A stretch of 10,181 bases of DNA from an uncultured Chloroflexota bacterium. Lineage in GTDB: Bacteria > Chloroflexota > Anaerolineae > Anaerolineales > Anaerolineaceae. The translations under genes were made by a program, and so were the position numbers. The DNA lies in contig CADBKS010000103.1 in NCBI GenBank assembly GCA_902795255.1, positions 1 to 10,181 on the forward strand. The letters are read 5' to 3'. Position 1 is the first letter of the stretch; the number at the start of each line of letters is the position of its first letter. The notes beneath the pieces were generated by a model, which saw only the letters and a list, made by a program, of their open reading frames with translations, did no database searches and was not told where the DNA came from. Below, piece by piece: positions 6,525-10,181 of the stretch.

Positions 6525-8036
6525 CTATTCAAACTGCGTGGCAAGTGCCATGATATTTTCCTGTGTGGCTTCAGAGCCTTCTACAAAACCGGTAACGCGT
6601 CCGTCGCACATCACCATGATGCGGTCGGACATGCCGATCAGTTCGCCCATTTCGGAAGAGATCATGATGATGCTCTTGCCTTCACGGGCCAGTTCTTCGA
6701 TAATGCAGTAGATCTCATATTTCGCGCCGACATCGATACCGCGGGTCGGTTCATCAAGGATCAGCACATCCGGGTTGTTGGCCAGCCAGCGCCCGACCAG
6801 CACTTTCTGCTGGTTGCCGCCGGACAGCGACTGGATCTGCGTCTTGCCGCTGGGGGTCTTGATCTCCATTTTCCGGACCATTTCATCGACAACGGCCTGG
6901 ACCTTTTTCCCGTCGATGGCATCACCGACAGAAAGGTAGTGGCTCAGGGAGGCGATCGCCACGTTGTCGGAAACGCTCAGTACGCCCATGATCCCGGATC
7001 CGCGGCGGTCTTCCGTGAGCATCGCGATGCCCTGGTCGATCGCGTCCTTCGGCCGGTCGATCTTCAGCTCTTTGCCTTTATATTTGATGGTCCCGGTCGT
7101 GTGGGAACGGGTCCCGAACAGGCCTTCCATCAGTTCCGTACGCTGGGCACCGACCAGACCGCCGACACCCAGGATCTCGCCCTTGCGCAGCTGGAAGCTG
7201 ACGTTGCGGAAGCTGCGGGGGTTGATGGAGGTAAAGTTCTCGACTTCAAAAACGACTTCTCCGGGAACATTGTGTTTTTCCGGATAGAGATTGGTCAGTT
7301 CGCGGCCGACCATCTTCGTGATGATGGAGTCGGTCGTCAGTTCATTCGCCGGCCAGGTCCCGATGTACTGGCCGTCGCGCATGATGGTGACTTCGTCGGC
7401 GATGCGCAGGATCTCATCCATCTTGTGGGAGATGTAGACGACCGCCACGCCTTCAGCGGTCAGGTCATCCACGATGCGGAACAGGGCTTCCACTTCGTTT
7501 TCGGTCAGGGAGGAAGTCGGTTCGTCGAGGATCAGCACCCGGCAGTTTGCCGAGACCGCTTTGGCGATCTCAACGGACTGCATCTGGGAAACGCTCAGGT
7601 TGCCGACCTTTTCCTTCGGGTCGAAATTCATCCGGACCTTTTTGAGAAGATTGGCGGTATCCTCGTACATTTTTTTATGATCGACGCCGGGGATGAACCC
7701 CAGGTACTTCTTGATCGGGTAGCGTCCGAGGAAGATGTTTTCACCGATCGTCCGTGCCGGGATCGGCTGAAGTTCCTGATGGACCATCGCGATCCCCTGG
7801 TGCAGCGCATCCATCGGGTCTTTGATCTGGGTCGGCTGACCGTCGATCAGGATCTGGCCCTCATCCATCTTGTAAATGCCGAACATGCATTTCATCAGGG
7901 TGGACTTGCCTGCGCCGTTTTCGCCCATCAAAGCGTGGACTTTCCCGGGACGGAGTTTCAGCTGAACATGGTCCAGCGCTTTGACACCCGGGAAAGATTT
8001 GCATACGTCACGCATCTCAAGGAGATATTCTGACAT
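6525..8036 (-). CDS. mglA: Galactose/methyl galactoside ABC transporter ATPase MglA
   Basis: A 503-residue double nucleotide-binding protein (E. coli MglA: 506). It hydrolyses ATP at the inner face of the MglC channel. Domain 1 has Walker A G38-T46 (GENGAGKST), the unusual signature LSVSQMQ (147-153) that E. coli MglA also carries in place of LSGGQ, and Walker B ending D171-E172. Domain 2 has a degenerate Walker A (G293-T300, GLVGAQRT, lacking the lysine), an intact signature LSGGNQQK (from 404) and 'DEPTRGIDVGAK' (from 428). The lost Walker A lysine in domain 2 is normal for monosaccharide importers, not a defect. The start at 8036 is supported by a strong AAAGGAGA (8045-8052), 8 bases upstream; an in-frame ATG at 8087 lacks such a site. 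The 141-base gap to mglB is structured. Confidence 0.95.
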   Translation of the reverse strand: MSEYLLEMRDVCKSFPGVKALDHVQLKLRPGKVHALMGENGAGKSTLMKCMFGIYKMDEGQILIDGQPTQIKDPMDALHQGIAMVHQELQPIPARTIGENIFLGRYPIKKYLGFIPGVDHKKMYEDTANLLKKVRMNFDPKEKVGNLSVSQMQSVEIAKAVSANCRVLILDEPTSSLTENEVEALFRIVDDLTAEGVAVVYISHKMDEILRIADEVTIMRDGQYIGTWPANELTTDSIITKMVGRELTNLYPEKHNVPGEVVFEVENFTSINPRSFRNVSFQLRKGEILGVGGLVGAQRTELMEGLFGTRSHTTGTIKYKGKELKIDRPKDAIDQGIAMLTEDRRGSGIMGVLSVSDNVAIASLSHYLSVGDAIDGKKVQAVVDEMVRKMEIKTPSGKTQIQSLSGGNQQKVLVGRWLANNPDVLILDEPTRGIDVGAKYEIYCIIEELAREGKSIIMISSEMGELIGMSDRIMVMCDGRVTGFVEGSEATQENIMALATQFE

Positions 8037-8064
8037 ATTGCTTGTCTCCTTTCCTGAAAAAAAG

Positions 8065-8158
8065 AAATTTTCAAGGTCTTTTGCCATATTTCATGATATG
8101 AACTGTGCCGGAAGACTTTGAAATTTTGAAAAGCGGGCAGGCCCGGAGGCCCGCCCGC
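8065..8158 (-). promoter_or_regulatory. Structured mglB-mglA intercistronic region (two hairpins)
   Basis: In transcript order, the first structure is a G/C-rich hairpin (8133-8158): 11 bp with one mismatch, tetraloop CGGA in plus-strand terms, followed on the minus strand by only TTTT. It starts 19 bases after the mglB stop codon. The second is a long imperfect stem, 8065-8080 with 8112-8128, about 14 of 16 pairs, around a 31-base loop that holds CATAT/ATATG. Likely a leaky terminator or an mRNA-protecting structure that keeps MglB levels above MglA/MglC, as is known for such operons. The hairpins are seen; the role is inference. Confidence 0.65.
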
Positions 8159-8177
8159 GTCACATCAAAAGATCGGT

Positions 8178-9173
8178 TTACTGGAAGTCAGCAGCGTTTT
8201 CAGCGGTGACCTTCACATAGTCGACCCAGTAGTAGTTCTGCAGTTCTTCGCCGTTCAGGGCAGCGATCGCAGCGTCAACAGCCTGGTGGGACTGACCGAC
8301 ATGGTCGTTCAGGACGGTACCGGTCATTTCGCCGTTGGCAACCATTTCAACACATTCGGCAAGGGCGTCGACACCCAGCAGGTAGATGTCTTCACCGACT
8401 TTGCGGCCGGCAGCCTGGATGGCAGCGGCAGCGCCGAGGGCCATGGCGTCGTTGTTGCAGAAGACAACTTCGACAGCATCGCCGTACTTGGACAGAGCGT
8501 TCGCGCAGAGTTCCTGCCCCTTCGCCTGAGCCCAGTTACCGACCTGGTCATCGAGGCATTCAACTTCGTAACCGGCGTCAGTCAGAGCCTTGACGGAGAA
8601 TTCAGTGCGGTACTGAGCGTCAACATTTTCCGGATCGCCTTCGATCATGATGTAGCTGATCTTGCCGTCGCCGTTGATGTCGCCGTGGTTTTCGAGGTCA
8701 GCAACGATCTGGCCCTGGAAAGTACCGGACTGGCGGGCATCGGCACCGACGTAGCAGACACCGGCGTTGTCAAGGATACCGGCGTAGGATTCATCGCCTT
8801 CGGTACCCAGCGGTTCGCGGTTGATGAGGATCACCGGGATCTCGTTGGCAACGATCTTGTCGATGATGGCATCGGCGGAGGAGGTCTGGACGAGGTTCAG
8901 AATGATGACATCCATACCCTGGGTGATGAAGTTGTCGATCTGGTTGGACTGTTCAGCCATGTCGTTCTTACCGTCGACGATGGTGATGTCATATTTGACG
9001 TCATCGGTTTCGAGGGATTTCATGTAGTCCTGCAGTTCATTGCGGTACAGGGTCATGAAGTTGTCGTCGAACTGATAGATCGCGACACCGACTTTGTAGG
9101 TTTCAGCAGCAGCCGGCATTACGCAGGCCAGTACGAAAACCATAGCCAAAACAAAAAGCATTGATTTTTTCAT
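8178..9173 (-). CDS. mglB: Galactose/glucose-binding protein MglB of the mgl ABC importer
   Basis: A 331-residue exported sugar-binding protein that delivers ligand to MglA/MglC. Signal peptide 1-23 (MKKS, hydrophobic core, AAA cleavage site); C17 is present but its context (VLAC) is a poor lipobox. Sites known from E. coli MglB (mature numbering) align by eye: D14 to D37, F16 to F39, N91 to N118, D154 to D185, R158 to R189, W183 to W214, N211 to N241, D236 to D269, N256 to N289. The calcium loop is kept (D165-S173, 'DINGDGKIS') together with E235 (E. coli E205). The only clear change is N183 for H152. These matches favour galactose/glucose over ribose or xylose. The start at 9173 has AGGAGA (9181-9186), 7 bases upstream; an upstream in-frame ATG at 9215 has none and would spoil the signal peptide. 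First gene of mglBAC. Confidence 0.93.
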   Translation of the reverse strand: MKKSMLFVLAMVFVLACVMPAAAETYKVGVAIYQFDDNFMTLYRNELQDYMKSLETDDVKYDITIVDGKNDMAEQSNQIDNFITQGMDVIILNLVQTSSADAIIDKIVANEIPVILINREPLGTEGDESYAGILDNAGVCYVGADARQSGTFQGQIVADLENHGDINGDGKISYIMIEGDPENVDAQYRTEFSVKALTDAGYEVECLDDQVGNWAQAKGQELCANALSKYGDAVEVVFCNNDAMALGAAAAIQAAGRKVGEDIYLLGVDALAECVEMVANGEMTGTVLNDHVGQSHQAVDAAIAALNGEELQNYYWVDYVKVTAENAADFQ

Positions 9174-9203
9174 TTTTCTATCTCCTGAAAAATCTCTTTC
9201 CCA

Positions 9204-9256
9204 TGCGGAAATCATGGGTTTAATTGCGGATATGATTATACTATTTTTCGAAAAAT
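9204..9256 (-). promoter_or_regulatory. mgl promoter and candidate operators
   Basis: On the minus strand a perfect TATAAT lies at 9235-9240, 61 bases before the mglB ATG; the start site should be near 9228. No good -35 box is visible (9258-9263 reads ATAGCA on the minus strand), suggesting that an activator is needed. A perfect 14-bp palindrome, ATTTTTCGAAAAAT (9243-9256), fills the spacer upstream of the -10 box. Two near-identical 12-mers, TGCGGAAATCAT (9204-9215) and TGCGGATATGAT (9225-9236, plus-strand reading), are 21 bp apart, and the second overlaps the -10 box. An inverted repeat CCCATG/CATGGG (9200-9205, 9213-9218) lies in the leader. Confidence 0.55.
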
Positions 9257-9356
9257 GTGCTATCCCGACGCCCCTTTTTTAAATGCGCGTAGAGGAGAAA
9301 AATCACCCTTTTTCAGGCGTAATTTTGCCTGTCATGAAGTTCGTCATCAAAAAAAG

Positions 9357-9480
9357 TGACGATCGTCAGGACGCCGTCCGGCATGAATTTAGTATCTTTA
9401 AATGGTAGATGCCAAAAACGCTTTGCCGGTCTGTTGTTTCCTATGTATAATGGGGGTAACAACGGACGGCAATGATCATT
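9357..9480 (+). promoter_or_regulatory. Candidate operator sites around the cysteine desulfidase promoter
   Basis: Three symmetric elements. TGACGATCGTCA (9357-9368) is a perfect 12-bp palindrome about 55 bp upstream of the -35 box. GTTGTT (9433-9438) and AACAAC (9458-9463) form an inverted repeat that brackets the -10 box, extended by CC/GG. AATGATCATT (9471-9480) is a perfect 10-bp palindrome in the leader. The rest of the 331-base mglB-cyuA gap (9174-9504) holds the two promoters and no gene that I can see. Regulator identity is unknown. Confidence 0.4.
9423..9451 (+). promoter_or_regulatory. Promoter of the cysteine desulfidase gene
   Basis: TTGCCG (9423-9428; 4 of 6) and a perfect TATAAT (9446-9451) are separated by exactly 17 bp. 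The start site should be near 9458, leaving a leader of about 47 bases. The best such promoter in the window on this strand, placed correctly for the gene at 9505. Confidence 0.8.
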
Positions 9481-9504
9481 ACAGAAACAGGACGTGATTG
9501 ATTT

Positions 9505-10181
9505 ATGGAAGCTTACTGGGCGGACTATACAAAAATTCTGAAAAACGAACTGCTGACGGCACTCGGCTGTACGGAGCCGATCTGCATCGCCTACTGCAGC
9601 GCGGTCATGCGTGACGCGCTCGGCTGCGAGCCGGAAAAGATCCGGGTGATCTGTTCCGGGAACCTGATCAAGAATGCCAAAGGGGCGACTGTCCCGAACA
9701 GCGGCGGTCTGAAAGGGATCGCTGCCTCGGCGATCCTCGGCGCGGTGGGCGGAGACGCGGCAAAGCGTCTGGAACTTCTGACTTCCGTTACGGAAGATCA
9801 GATCGCGCATACAAAAGAACTGCTCGAAAAGGACATCTGCGAGACATCCCTTCTGGAGCACGAGGATGACAACCTGCAGGTGATCGTTCAGGGTGAGGCC
9901 GGCGGACATACGGCTGAGGCAGAACTGAAATACACCCATACCAATATCTGCCGGGTAGAGCGGGACGGCGAACCGATACCCTTCAGCAGCTTCTGCGAAG
10001 GGATTTCCGTCTCCGTGAAACCCTCAAGTGACGCGGAGGACGCGTTATACGGGGAGCTTTCCATCCGGAAGATCATTGATTATGTCGAAAATGTGGATTT
10101 GGATGAGACAGGCTTGCGGGAAGTGATCCTGCGGCAGGTCCGCTGCAATACGGCGATTTCGGACGAGGGTCTTCGCGGCGA
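9505..10181 (+). CDS. cyuA: L-cysteine desulfidase (CyuA/YhaM family), 3' end outside the window
   Basis: The first 225 residues of a cytoplasmic enzyme that runs off the window. The family (UPF0597, related to the serine dehydratase alpha chain) splits L-cysteine into hydrogen sulfide, pyruvate and ammonia using a [4Fe-4S] cluster. Visible family marks are 'LGCTEP' with C22, a presumed cluster ligand, 'NLIKNAKGATVPNSGGLKGIAASAILGAVGG' as the conserved glycine-rich core (here residues about 53-85), and 'GEAGGHTAEAEL'. The remaining cluster cysteines are expected in the missing C-terminal part. ATG 9505 fits the family's short N-terminus; the only Shine-Dalgarno-like bases are AGGA at 9489-9492, rather far upstream, so initiation may be weak. 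It is divergent from mglB. Function as a detoxifying or cysteine-catabolic enzyme is from family knowledge. Confidence 0.88.
   Translation, partial: MEAYWADYTKILKNELLTALGCTEPICIAYCSAVMRDALGCEPEKIRVICSGNLIKNAKGATVPNSGGLKGIAASAILGAVGGDAAKRLELLTSVTEDQIAHTKELLEKDICETSLLEHEDDNLQVIVQGEAGGHTAEAELKYTHTNICRVERDGEPIPFSSFCEGISVSVKPSSDAEDALYGELSIRKIIDYVENVDLDETGLREVILRQVRCNTAISDEGLRG

Noticed and set aside
6306..8033. Plus-strand open frame of 575 codons opposite mglA
   Set aside because: It is antisense to a clear ABC ATPase, has no ribosome binding site or recognisable domain, and is His/Asp-rich in the way typical of reverse-complement reading.
8286..9164. Plus-strand open frame of 292 codons opposite mglB
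   Set aside because: It is the reverse complement of a well-matched MglB; its Val/Asp-rich composition is an antisense artefact.
9124..9173. MglB as a lipoprotein anchored through C17
   Set aside because: The residues before C17 (VLA) fit a lipobox poorly and a good AAA cleavage site follows at 21-23; not excluded but not called.
9313..10076. Minus-strand open frames opposite the cysteine desulfidase gene (9313-9939 and 9888-10076)
   Set aside because: They lie antisense to conserved CyuA family motifs and show no domain of their own.

Overview
The window is an ordinary-density stretch of a GC-rich bacterial chromosome with strongly G/C-biased third codon positions. Four consecutive exported proteins suggest Chloroflexota (Anaerolineae-like). 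One has an NBR1-type Ig-like domain fused behind a proline/threonine-rich linker, and two are CAP-LysM proteins with 'TPTPT/LPPTNTP' linkers and a C-terminal membrane anchor. The sugar transporter and the nucleotidase would also fit a Bacillota-like genome, so the phylum is an inference of moderate confidence.

Left part (1-4968, all + strand). This holds the end of a concanavalin-like (LamG/DUF1080-like) domain protein, a secreted solute-binding/NBR1-Ig fusion closed by an intrinsic terminator, and a three-gene run: CAP-LysM protein 1, CAP-LysM protein 2 and a YjjG/YfnB-type HAD nucleotidase. The run appears to start at a promoter whose -10 box lies only 7 bp before the ATG, so its first gene may be translated from a leaderless mRNA. 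The second CAP protein has lost the histidines expected at the CAP cavity, while the first keeps them.

Middle (4969-5497). A non-coding stretch follows the nucleotidase: ten degenerate 7-bp tandem units, then a cluster of inverted repeats. Next come a bidirectional intrinsic terminator, a complete tRNA-Ser(GGA) gene on the minus strand with its own promoter, and the intrinsic terminator of the mgl operon.

Right part (5498-9173, minus strand). A complete mglBAC operon encodes a galactose/glucose-type ABC importer: periplasmic-type binding protein, double ATPase and permease. Its promoter region contains a TATAAT box, a perfect 14-bp palindrome and a 21-bp-spaced direct repeat. The mglB-mglA gap is rich in hairpins, which fits the usual excess of binding protein over ATPase.

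Far right (9505-10181, + strand). This is the N-terminal two-thirds or so of an L-cysteine desulfidase (CyuA/YhaM family). It is transcribed divergently from mgl and has a clear promoter with several candidate operator palindromes.

I found no CRISPR array, transposase or phage gene. I did not find a clearly new multi-gene system. The most distinctive items are the SBP-NBR1 fusion, the CAP pair with one degenerate copy, the likely leaderless start, and the heptamer array.
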